A stretch of DNA of 64,000 nucleotides, taken from positions 145,468 to 209,467 of the forward strand of contig NZ_QTPO01000006.1 in NCBI RefSeq assembly GCF_003853645.1. The letters are read 5' to 3'. Positions within the stretch are counted from its first letter, which is position 1, and each line of letters starts with the position of its first letter. The notes under the pieces are model-generated. The model was not told the origin of the DNA and ran no database searches. It worked only from the letters and a program-made list of their open reading frames with translations. The stretch is from Burkholderia sp. Bp9143. GTDB taxonomy: Bacteria; Pseudomonadota; Gammaproteobacteria; Burkholderiales; Burkholderiaceae. Made by a program: the position numbers and the translations under genes. Below, one piece after another: positions 39,049 to 47,342 of this stretch.

Positions 39049-41871
39049 ATGGGAGCGCAGGACCTTATCGCATTGACAAATTCGGGGTTACTCCAGTCCG
39101 ACCGAATTGTTAAATTGGATACCCCCGCCGGACCGAATGTGCTTCTGCCACATATTGTGGTGGGCACTGCTCGCCTGGGTGGCAATTTCGAGATTACCGT
39201 CGACGTTGTTTCGCTGCAGGATTCAATCGAGCTGAAGTCCCTCATCGCGCAGCCCGTCACACTTTGGATTCAGCAGTCTGACAAAACGTATCGTCCCCGA
39301 CACGGGTATGTTCATACGGCCCGCCGGCTGGGTGCCGACGGGCGGCTGGTCAGCCTGCAACTGATTTTCTCGTCGTGGCTTCACTTCCTGAAGTTCCGCA
39401 AGGACGCGCGCATATTCCAGGACCAGACCGTCGAAGCCATTCTCGAGACAGTGTTCCAAGGGCATCCTCAGGCAGTTGGGGCGTACCGAATCGAGGTGAG
39501 CAAACCGTCACCGGCACGCTCGTTCTGCGTGCAGTACGAAGACGATTGGAACTTCGTGCACCGGCTGATGGAGTCGGAAGGCTGGTTCTATTACTTCGAG
39601 CATGCCGACGACGGTAAATCTCATACCCTCGTCGTCACAGACGACCTGTATTCACTCAAGCCGCTTGAGCCGGAACAGGTCCGGTTCTATCGGGCCGGCG
39701 TCACGCGCCAGCCCGACGCGTTCGTGCACTGGTCGGGCACGCGGACCTTACAGAGCACGTCGTACTCGACGAGTACGTTCGACTATAAGAACCCCGAAGC
39801 GCGCAAGGAAAAATCGTTTCCTACCATCGCGAACCAGGGCGAGCTTCCGCAGCAGGCTGAGGTCTACGAATACACGGGTCCATACACGTACCTCGATGAT
39901 GACCGCGGCGACCGGTTGACCAAGCTCAAGCTCGAGGAATGGGAGTCGCGTGCGAAGCGATTCCACGGTGTAGCTAGCGCACCGAGTATCGACGTCGGCG
40001 GCTGGTTCAGTTTGCTAGACCACCCCGAGCACGACGGAGATAGCGCTGAGGACCGCAAATTTGCGGTGGTCGAGGCCACTTGGTACATCCGCAACAATCT
40101 CCCGATTGGGGAAACCCGCGCCTATCCGCATAGCCTCGATGCCCGTCTTGCCAAGGTTCGTGATGCTCACGAGGAGTCGGCACCTGAGTTCGCGGTTAAA
40201 GATGCTTCAGGCAGCGAGGGCTTCTTCCTCGTTGATGTCGAAGCCCAGCGCCAGAAGGTGCCGTTTCGCAGCCCGTTTGAACACCGAAAACCCGTCATGC
40301 ACCTTCAGACGGCGACGGTCGTCGGCCCTGGCAACGAAGAGGTCTATACCGATGCGCTGAACCGCATCTTGGTACGCATGCACTGGGACCGACGTGAGGG
40401 CATCGGAGCGACATGCTGGGTGCGCGTTTCCTATTCCGATACTGGCGGCGGCTACGGCAGCGTGCACGTGCCGCGCGTTGGCGAAGAAGTGACCATCGAA
40501 TGGCTTGGTGGTGATTGTGACCGCCCCATTGCAACAGGCCGCGTCTACAACGGCGCAACGCAGCCGCGTTGGCATTCGAACGGCATCCTGTCAGGCTTCA
40601 GCTCGAAGGAATACGGCGGCAACGGTTACAACCATCTCGTGATGGACGATGCGACCGGGCAGAACCGGCTGCAACTGTTCTCGTCGCAAGGCAGTTCCAT
40701 GCTTCACCTGGGATACCTGATTGCCCAGGACGGCAATGTCCGCGGCAGCTATCTCGGCAGCGGCTTCGACCTTCGCACCGATGCGTACGGCGCGATTCGC
40801 GCCAATCGGGGGCTTTTCCTCACGACCCATCCTGGTTCGGGTGCGGCGCATCAGCAGTTGGAGGTCCGACAAGCCCAGCAGCAACTCACCAGCGCTCACA
40901 ACTTGGTCGAGTCGCTTTCCGACGTCGGCAGCCAGCACCAGGCCGAAAGCCTGAAAGCGGGCCAAGACGCGCTCAAGGCTTTCACGGACGCCACGACCGA
41001 CAACGTTCAGGGGCAAGACCAGGGGAGCGGCGGCCGCACGGCGGGAGGCGGCACGGGCGCAGCCAACGCGTTCAAAAAACCTATTCTTCTGGCCGCAAGC
41101 CCGGTGGGCATTGCACTATCGACGCAGCGGTCGGTGCACTTGGGTGCGGACGAACACGTGAACGTGGTCAGCGGCCAGAGCACCCACATCGCGGCCGGAA
41201 AATCGCTGCTCGCGAGTGTCGCCGAACGCATCAGCCTGTTCACCCAGAACGCCGGGATGAAGCTCTTCGCTGCGAAGGGCAAGGTGGAAATCCAGGCGCA
41301 GTCGGACAACATCGAAGTGACCGCGCAAAAAACGGTAAAGGTGCTATCGGCGACCGAGAAGGTCGAAGTGGCCGCGAGCCAGGGCATCCTGCTGACCTCA
41401 GGTGGCGCGTATATCCGCATTCAGGGCGGCAATATCGAGATTCACGCTCCGGGCAAGATAGACATCAAGGGAGCGCAGCATGCGTTCGCCGGCCCCACGA
41501 GCGCACCCTACGATTTGCCGGCCCTACCCAAGGGCGACCTGCACAACAAGCTCGAACTGAATCTCACGGACGACAACCTCAAGGCTGTGCCTCAAGCTCC
41601 CTACAAAGTCGTGTTCGAGAACGGAACGACCTTGGCCGGCAATCTCGACGGTAACGGTCACGCGGTACTGCGTGACGTGCCAGACGGAACTGCAAAGGTC
41701 TTCTTTGGCGAGGACGCGCGCCCATTCACGCCACAGCCTGTTCCCGCTCCTACGGACCTCACGCAACCTGATGTTCTCAAAGAACTACATGCAGCTGGGC
41801 ACGAGGGCATCACGAACGACAATCTCTACAGCCTGTTCAACAAATTTTCTGGGCGGCCGGACGTGAAATGA
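39049..41871 (+). CDS. vgrG: Type VI secretion spike protein VgrG with DUF2345 and C-terminal extension
   Basis: This encodes 940 aa. VgrG trimers form the tip spike of the type VI secretion tube and carry effectors. The gp27-like part shows WNFVHRLMESEGWFYYFEHA; the gp5-like OB segment shows HWDRREGIGATCWVRVSYSD and PRVGEEVTIEWLGGDCDRPI; the DUF2345 region follows (GISLSTQ-like GIALSTQRSVHLGADEHVNV, VEIQAQSDNIEVTAQKTVKV). A C-terminal extension of about 120 residues after the beta-helix (ELNLTDDNLKAVP onward) probably docks the effector encoded next. ATG at 39049 follows AAGGA. The stop overlaps the effector start (ATGA). No other T6SS structural gene is in the window, so it must use a system encoded elsewhere. 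Confidence 0.94.
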   Translation: MGAQDLIALTNSGLLQSDRIVKLDTPAGPNVLLPHIVVGTARLGGNFEITVDVVSLQDSIELKSLIAQPVTLWIQQSDKTYRPRHGYVHTARRLGADGRLVSLQLIFSSWLHFLKFRKDARIFQDQTVEAILETVFQGHPQAVGAYRIEVSKPSPARSFCVQYEDDWNFVHRLMESEGWFYYFEHADDGKSHTLVVTDDLYSLKPLEPEQVRFYRAGVTRQPDAFVHWSGTRTLQSTSYSTSTFDYKNPEARKEKSFPTIANQGELPQQAEVYEYTGPYTYLDDDRGDRLTKLKLEEWESRAKRFHGVASAPSIDVGGWFSLLDHPEHDGDSAEDRKFAVVEATWYIRNNLPIGETRAYPHSLDARLAKVRDAHEESAPEFAVKDASGSEGFFLVDVEAQRQKVPFRSPFEHRKPVMHLQTATVVGPGNEEVYTDALNRILVRMHWDRREGIGATCWVRVSYSDTGGGYGSVHVPRVGEEVTIEWLGGDCDRPIATGRVYNGATQPRWHSNGILSGFSSKEYGGNGYNHLVMDDATGQNRLQLFSSQGSSMLHLGYLIAQDGNVRGSYLGSGFDLRTDAYGAIRANRGLFLTTHPGSGAAHQQLEVRQAQQQLTSAHNLVESLSDVGSQHQAESLKAGQDALKAFTDATTDNVQGQDQGSGGRTAGGGTGAANAFKKPILLAASPVGIALSTQRSVHLGADEHVNVVSGQSTHIAAGKSLLASVAERISLFTQNAGMKLFAAKGKVEIQAQSDNIEVTAQKTVKVLSATEKVEVAASQGILLTSGGAYIRIQGGNIEIHAPGKIDIKGAQHAFAGPTSAPYDLPALPKGDLHNKLELNLTDDNLKAVPQAPYKVVFENGTTLAGNLDGNGHAVLRDVPDGTAKVFFGEDARPFTPQPVPAPTDLTQPDVLKELHAAGHEGITNDNLYSLFNKFSGRPDVK

Positions 41872-43460
41872 ACGAAAGCGACCAACAAGCAATAGAAGAC
41901 GCGGTCAAAGAGATTGGCTGGTCGATGGCAACCAACGCTGTCCCGCTGTTCTACGTCGCGCAGAACGTTTACGACACCACGGAGAGCGTCTGGACCGTAT
42001 GGAACGCACGCGAAAGTGCGGACGAGATGACGAAAATCGAGGCCGGCATCGACTTGGTGTTCGCCGTCGTGGGCTGGGTCCCTGTCGTCGGCGCCGGCGT
42101 GAAGCGTACGTTCCGCCTCGTCAATCACAAGTCTGAAATCTACGGCCCGCTGTTGTTCGACATTCTGCGTTTGGTGCTCCAGCAAGCGCACATTCAAACC
42201 AGCCCGGATGCGTTGATTGATAAGCTGTTCGATGCCACCGGGGTCAAGAAATATCTGACCGAGGCGCGCGAACACATCCAGAAGTCCTGGCTGTATCGCG
42301 AGATGCCGTCCGCAATGCAGGTCACGTTTATGCAGGCGCTGACCTTCGTCGAAACGAACCTGCCGTACTGGCTCGCGCAGTTCGTCCAGCGCAAGCTGCT
42401 CCACTGGCGCAAGAAGCAGCCAAACTCAGCCGCAGTCAGCACCCTCGAAGAGCATCGGACCACCGAAAAGCCGGGCGCCAAGGGAGAAGAGGCCAAGGCG
42501 GGCCATGACCGCCCGGTCCCGACACCCTCGCGAGGCGTGGTGAATGCCAAGCTCGCGGTAACCGATATCACGACCGAAATCACCGGCATCCTCGGCGAAC
42601 ACATCGGGGACTACTACTGTTACGAAAAGCTGAAGTGGGGAAGCGGCTGGCAGACCCATGATAAGGGCTTGAGCGGCAAGTGGAGCGAACAACCGGGCCT
42701 GCGAGTCATGGGCAAGCTCAACGACAAAGGCAAGCTGAATAAGCTGTTCGAACTCAAGGCGCGCGGTCACGGTATCGATGGTGTGTGGCGTGCGGCTCCG
42801 TTCAGCAACCAGATGAAGGACTACGCCATCGTCGAAATGAAGGCATCGACGACGAAGCGCAAGCTGAAGGACCCGAATGCAAAGCATAGTATCTGGAGCA
42901 AGCTCGGAACAATTAAGGATGAGGTGCGGCCCCTCGCGGACGACCTTCTCGAACCACCCGACGACGCGGGGCTCACTGTCCCAGCGGGCGGGGGCTCAGG
43001 CAAGCCTGGGTCCGGCAAACCCACGCCTGGCGGCGGAGGCGGAAAGCCACTGAGCACCGGGGGTGGAAAGCCTGCCGCCAGTAGCGACGTCAAGGCTCAA
43101 CGGAAGCAGCAAGAAGAGAGCGCTGCTGCGCCCGGCGGCGCGGCTCCGACAACTGAGCCAGCCGCTCCGAAAGACCCGAAAGCCAGCATCGTCCAGATGA
43201 GCAACGCCTGGATTCTGAAGAACCTGCCGGAGGCCGTGTCGCGCGACATTGAGCTGTCTATTCTGAATGTAGGCTATTCGCGCCATTTGTTGTATGTGCC
43301 GTTCTACCTCCCCTCGGCCGCGCAGCACGTCGAGGCGCTTGCGACGGGTGACGAACATGGACACGCCGACCACGACCTACCATTCACTCACCACTACAAG
43401 GACGGCGAGGTCGCTGAAGCGGTCAAGCGCAAAGCCGAGCGGCTAAAATCGCGTACCTGA
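41868..43460 (+). CDS. T6SS effector, PoNe-type DNase toxin
   Basis: This encodes 530 aa. The N-terminal 130 residues contain a hydrophobic AGIDLVFAVVGWVPVVGAGV segment typical of VgrG-loaded effectors. The toxin core is at about 215-330: KLNKLFELKARGHGIDGVWR then KDYAIVEMKAST, an acidic ID and an ExK that form the PD-(D/E)xK site of PoNe-type DNases. A Gly/Pro/Lys-rich linker (about 365-430) leads to a C-terminal segment ending near KRKAERLKSRT. It overlaps vgrG by 4 nt and is followed by a DUF1911-type immunity gene, as expected for PoNe/PoNi pairs. The toxin presumably degrades DNA of competitor cells. Confidence 0.84.
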   Translation: MNESDQQAIEDAVKEIGWSMATNAVPLFYVAQNVYDTTESVWTVWNARESADEMTKIEAGIDLVFAVVGWVPVVGAGVKRTFRLVNHKSEIYGPLLFDILRLVLQQAHIQTSPDALIDKLFDATGVKKYLTEAREHIQKSWLYREMPSAMQVTFMQALTFVETNLPYWLAQFVQRKLLHWRKKQPNSAAVSTLEEHRTTEKPGAKGEEAKAGHDRPVPTPSRGVVNAKLAVTDITTEITGILGEHIGDYYCYEKLKWGSGWQTHDKGLSGKWSEQPGLRVMGKLNDKGKLNKLFELKARGHGIDGVWRAAPFSNQMKDYAIVEMKASTTKRKLKDPNAKHSIWSKLGTIKDEVRPLADDLLEPPDDAGLTVPAGGGSGKPGSGKPTPGGGGGKPLSTGGGKPAASSDVKAQRKQQEESAAAPGGAAPTTEPAAPKDPKASIVQMSNAWILKNLPEAVSRDIELSILNVGYSRHLLYVPFYLPSAAQHVEALATGDEHGHADHDLPFTHHYKDGEVAEAVKRKAERLKSRT

Positions 43461-43475
43461 CACGAGATATTTGAA

Positions 43476-44483
43476 ATGAGCGATTTTGATTCGAAGCGAC
43501 GACAGCGTTTTCTGGGCGAAGACTACTTCAAGTGGCTGCTGGCTTCCTTTTCCGAAAACATCGCGAGTTGGGCCGACAGGCTGACCCCTATCGGCGATAC
43601 TGAAAATGAAAGGAAGGCGCTGACTCGAGGCATTGTTGCCTCGGACAGCTATCGTCGCTTTCTGCTCATGTACACGGGCGGCGAGGACATCAGCCTGCTA
43701 AGAAACGAATTCGAATCGGTGGTCTCCGCATTCGAACAGCTCACGATAGCCGAGCGCGTGCATCAGGCAGATGACCGGCAGCCGCCGCTCGCGTTCAGTG
43801 AAATCGGCGATTATGAGACCGCGATGCAGCTGATTGGCTTTTGCTACCTGCTGCATCGGCGTGACTTGCTGCCGCGCATCGCCGCGATGTTCGACCCAGC
43901 CTACCGCGGGAAGGACACACTTTACGAAGACCTGCTCGCGTACGAACTCGAGGGGCGTGTTGACGTCGACAGCTGGTTTCACGATGTTCCGTATCGGCCG
44001 CTCGTCTTCAGTCTCTACCGCGAAGCGAAACAAGAGTGTGTCGACGACATCAAGCAATACCTCGAAGCTTGGTATCCGGGCATGGCCGCGGCGGTGTGGC
44101 ATGACGGTCACCTCGAAGCACAGAAGGGGGGCAAGGGGACATACGTTGGCTATTGGGCAATCGAAGCCGCAGCAGTTGCCTATTTGCTAGAGCTGGACGA
44201 TAGTTCCTTCCGGGACCATCTGCTGTATCCGAAGGACCTAGCCGAATTTGCGCGCAACTTCGAAGCACAGAAGGATAGCGCACCGGCACTCCAAGACAGC
44301 GCAACGAAAACAGTGCGTACCGGTCAGGTCTGCCCGGAAACCGGCATCTGGAAGGCGCTGGGCCACCACGTGCCTGGTGTGTTGGTTCAGCAGGGCGAGC
44401 GCATGCCCGAAGTGTTCGCTCCGGACCGGTCAGGTGCATATCGCTCCCAACCCGCGCTCTGGGAGTTTGAACGCAAAGCATGA
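43476..44483 (+). CDS. Immunity protein to the DNase effector (DUF1910/DUF1911, PoNi-like)
   Basis: This encodes 335 aa. KGTYVGYWAIEAAAVAYLLE then LDDSSFRDHLLYPKDLAEFA is the characteristic DUF1911 block; the upstream helical half (FEQLTIAERVHQADDRQPPL; YETAMQLIGFCYLLHRRDLL) fits DUF1910. PoNi immunity proteins with these domains neutralise PoNe DNases. A 60-residue C-terminal tail (CPETGIWKALGHHVPGVLVQ) is an extra segment seen in some immunity proteins. It starts 15 nt after the effector stop, so production of toxin and immunity is linked. Confidence 0.87.
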   Translation: MSDFDSKRRQRFLGEDYFKWLLASFSENIASWADRLTPIGDTENERKALTRGIVASDSYRRFLLMYTGGEDISLLRNEFESVVSAFEQLTIAERVHQADDRQPPLAFSEIGDYETAMQLIGFCYLLHRRDLLPRIAAMFDPAYRGKDTLYEDLLAYELEGRVDVDSWFHDVPYRPLVFSLYREAKQECVDDIKQYLEAWYPGMAAAVWHDGHLEAQKGGKGTYVGYWAIEAAAVAYLLELDDSSFRDHLLYPKDLAEFARNFEAQKDSAPALQDSATKTVRTGQVCPETGIWKALGHHVPGVLVQQGERMPEVFAPDRSGAYRSQPALWEFERKA

Positions 44484-44551
44484 CGTGCGAATGAGTTCGC
44501 CAGGCCGCACGCTCAAATTGCGATGCGCGCGGTCTTGCCGAACTTGATGCC

Positions 44552-44854
44552 TTACTTTGCGATAAGGAAACGGTCGCGATTCTTTGCGTCGCGAATCCAG
44601 AGCGGAGCACGACCGCGTCCAGACCACGTTTCGCCAGTCTTCGGATTCTGGTATTTCGGCTCCGCAGCCGCTGCTGAGCTCTCAGCCTTCTTTGCGCGCT
44701 TGCGACCGAAAATCTGGTCTTCAGTGATGCCGTACTCGGCGACAAGTTCGCGAACCTGCGCAACGACTGCTTCAAGCTCGGCGAGGCGCGCTGCTTCGGT
44801 ACGCTCCTGGAGCGCGTCGAGCTGCGCCTTCAGCGCCTTATAGTCTTCCGCCAT
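44552..44854 (-). CDS. H-NS-like nucleoid protein
   Basis: This encodes 100 aa. The N-terminal half is a coiled-coil oligomerisation region (YKALKAQLDALQERTEAARL) and the C-terminus holds the H-NS DNA-binding signature (PKTGETWSGRGRAPLWIRDA). The group resembles the Bv3F/H-NS proteins common in Burkholderia. It is convergent with the immunity gene. An island-borne H-NS probably silences AT-rich cargo or interferes with host silencing. Confidence 0.93.
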   Translation of the reverse strand: MAEDYKALKAQLDALQERTEAARLAELEAVVAQVRELVAEYGITEDQIFGRKRAKKAESSAAAAEPKYQNPKTGETWSGRGRAPLWIRDAKNRDRFLIAK

Positions 44855-45158
44855 CCTTAACTCTCCCGTTTTGACAAAAAATTTGCATATCTGAGCAATC
44901 TAGTTGTAGCTCGACCGAAGTATACCTCCGGAGCAACACGGCACCTTAAGCGCCGCCCGATACATCCTACGCACGGCGACAAGCGGCGGCTCACTTTCCA
45001 CTGAAAAAAATCCCCTGCGCAGCTCGCTAGCTCCAATGTTGCCTTTGCGTCGGCAGTATTGTCAGGAATCGCACGTCGGCATAATTTTGCTTTCCGAGGA
45101 CACGAGACCCGGGTTTCATTGCCGTCGATGTGCCCATGAGCAGCAAATTTGAAGTAGC
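44855..45158. other. Intergenic stretch, promoter of the H-NS-like gene
   Basis: About 300 bp between two leftward genes. A GGGAG site precedes the H-NS start. No other gene, repeat copy or RNA element is apparent. Confidence 0.4.
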
Positions 45159-46544
45159 CTATTCCTCCCTAGTCGAAAAGTGCATCGTCATCGACGCGTA
45201 GGGATGGAATTCCGGGACAAGACTCCTGAACTGCCCGTCCCGGTACCGATGATGCGCGATGCCAGGGAACATGTCGTTGCTTATCGGGACGACTGCATTA
45301 GGATTGTGGAAAAGAGATAGCCCCTCTGCCCAAGTCTCGCTCACCTTCCCGGGAAGCACCTCAAAATGGAAAAATATCGGCTCGGTGGCATCGGGGTCGT
45401 GATGATGGCATGCGCCCATACGAAACATCCTGGATTCATCAATTCCGAAACCAGCAATCCGCCCCATCCGGTTGAATTTTGACAGTGTCCCGGTGCTCGA
45501 GAACAGCACGCCGCTGACATGCTTCGCATCAGGCAGGTTAAAAAATCCTGACTGTATCGGCTTACCATTCTCCTTCAAGTACGGACCGACCTGTTTTGTC
45601 TCGATGATGAGGTGCCCGTCTTCTCCACGCGTTGCCGTCTGCGTAACGCCGTAGAGGTATTCGAGCACTGCCGGGTGACTCCATGTCATCGATTGAGGCT
45701 CGTGAAAGTCTGCCAATGCAAAGATGAGCGGCAGGCCCTTGACGTGCTCAAGCTCCCAGTAAGGCGGCTTCTTTGAAAGTTTTGAGTAAAGTGTGCTCCC
45801 AAATTTCAGGGGCATAAACGCTTGCAGCTTCTGAGAAATCTCCTTCGGGTCCCGGGGCTTCCATACGGCCGGATGCCCCTCACCTAGCACCGCATCCGCG
45901 TTGCTTGGATTGACGGTAACCGCCTCAACCGCCACTTTTTGTCCGTACCGCCCGACTACAAAATCCGGCGCATGCATATTCCTATCGAAGTGGAAGCCTG
46001 CTTCTTTGAAGTAAGCGAAGAGGTAGAGCTCCCACAGTCGCGAATCAAAGCCGGTTGTCTGGAACTGTTCGACGAAGTTTCCATCGACGTCGACAAAATG
46101 CCTCATCATTTCAGACACAACGTGTCGCGCCCCTGTCCAGAGTTTGTTCTCTGACAGAACGCTGAACGACGGGTGGCGTCGGTCCTTCTCTACAATCGGG
46201 GTAAGGATGTCGAAAGCCTCGCCTTCTGCATCGCCCTGCGGAAACATGCTATCCCCGGACTTGCTGTACTCAGCCATCTTGCGCTTCAATTCGCTCCGGG
46301 CGCGCCCTTCGCGCGCAAGACTTACTTTCATATCTATCGCCCGGAACCGTCCAATCTCATCACGTCCGAGGACAACGTAGCTAAAGTCATTATCGGTCAG
46401 GTCTAGAGCGACGACACCCAAGATTCGCTCGTCCGTATCGGCGTACCAGTTCCGTTCAATGATATGGTCACGAATGTGCGCCGACCGCGTCCAGTCGACA
46501 TACACGTTGAAGCGTTCTCGGGAAATCGCTCTGATATTTTTCAT
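45159..46544 (-). CDS. Hypothetical protein, possible restriction-endonuclease-like fold
   Basis: This encodes 461 aa. Around residues 195-215, APDFVVGRYGQKVAVEAVTV has the shape of a PD-(D/E)xK core (PDF, then a strand with Glu), but the lysine of ExK is replaced (EAV), so activity is doubtful or the fold is divergent. Flanking segments (RLWELYLFAYFKEAGFHFDR before it; ELEHVKGLPLIFALADFHEP after it) suggest an alpha/beta domain. The C-terminus (HRYRDGQFRSLVPEFHPYAS) is not recognised. A small basic frame lies 18 nt upstream and may be co-transcribed. Function is unknown. Confidence 0.7.
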   Translation of the reverse strand: MKNIRAISRERFNVYVDWTRSAHIRDHIIERNWYADTDERILGVVALDLTDNDFSYVVLGRDEIGRFRAIDMKVSLAREGRARSELKRKMAEYSKSGDSMFPQGDAEGEAFDILTPIVEKDRRHPSFSVLSENKLWTGARHVVSEMMRHFVDVDGNFVEQFQTTGFDSRLWELYLFAYFKEAGFHFDRNMHAPDFVVGRYGQKVAVEAVTVNPSNADAVLGEGHPAVWKPRDPKEISQKLQAFMPLKFGSTLYSKLSKKPPYWELEHVKGLPLIFALADFHEPQSMTWSHPAVLEYLYGVTQTATRGEDGHLIIETKQVGPYLKENGKPIQSGFFNLPDAKHVSGVLFSSTGTLSKFNRMGRIAGFGIDESRMFRMGACHHHDPDATEPIFFHFEVLPGKVSETWAEGLSLFHNPNAVVPISNDMFPGIAHHRYRDGQFRSLVPEFHPYASMTMHFSTREE

Positions 46545-46562
46545 GTTCGGACTAGTCCAAGG

Positions 46563-46811
46563 TCATTTTTTGCGCTTCAGGCGTCGAGCAGGCGTCATTT
46601 CGCGCGCATCATTAGCTTTGCTGGCGTCACGTCGTCTTACAGCATTAACGGCACTACGGACCGCAACTGTATCGCCTGACCTCGCCGGCCGAGCGATGTA
46701 ACTCACCGCGATGATGCGAAGTGCATTGACAAGCAGCTTACCGCCTCCCGCCTTGGCGAGACAATCCGCTTTAGGTGGATTCTCCGCTCGTAGCTTGCGA
46801 AGCAGTTCCAT
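46563..46811 (-). CDS. Possible small basic protein upstream of the 461-aa gene
   Basis: This encodes 82 aa if started at the ATG at 46811; the frame stays open further upstream and a GTG near 46862 has a GGAG-like site. It is rich in Lys and Arg, especially at the end (MTPARRLKRKK). It ends 18 nt before the 461-aa gene on the same strand. No family was recognised, and the case rests only on spacing and plausible codon use. Confidence 0.35.
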   Translation of the reverse strand: MELLRKLRAENPPKADCLAKAGGGKLLVNALRIIAVSYIARPARSGDTVAVRSAVNAVRRRDASKANDAREMTPARRLKRKK

Positions 46812-46862
46812 GCTTGCAGCGACGTGGCGCCACGCCGGGATTACGCATAGATAGCTCACCTC

Positions 46863-47087
46863 CGGTTCGCGACAACACAGCCTCGATGAATTGAGTGTCC
46901 GCTCTTTAGGCCAGACTCGCGGAAATTTCGTGCTGCGCCTGACGTACTGCAATCGATACAGTCTTGTAGACGACCGCCCCGCTAATTTGACAGCAGTGCG
47001 ACGCAACGTCGAAACCAATTGCCATCGACATACGGTGCATTGCAAGGAGATACAATGTCGCCCCCTTGACCGATGCCCCCCTCAGTG
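46863..47087. other. Short spacer before repeat copy C, nothing recognised
   Basis: No gene with a credible start, no terminator and no RNA gene was seen between the small basic frame and the structured repeat. Confidence 0.35.
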
Positions 47088-47175
47088 GTATCTCGCTTTT
47101 CTCAAAAAGTGAGTATATTTGGGGTCACAACGCAACAATTGCGCTTTCTCGTTTCTTGTGAGGAACCCTGAGAAC
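47088..47175 (+). repeat. Structured repeat, copy C
   Basis: This has the same three-stem layout as copies A and B: stem 1 around a TCTCGCTTTT/AAAAAGTGAG pair (47091-47100 with 47104-47113), the linker TTTGGGGTCA, a GCAA/TTGC stem, then TTTCTC/GAGGAA, and a final CTGAGAAC. Stem 1 differs from A and B but still pairs. It lies about 170 bp upstream of the SIR2-Ago gene. Confidence 0.7.
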
Positions 47176-47342
47176 TTTGACTCAGATGGACCGTTAGCAA
47201 AAAATATCGATGCGCTTGACACGCGCATCCGGACAGACCAAATTTTGGCGTACAGCACTTGCTAACGTCGGTTCTGTTTACAATCAATCGTCTAAAACCG
47301 TACTTCTAAGTGATACTGGGATGCCACCGGGGAGCGATACGA

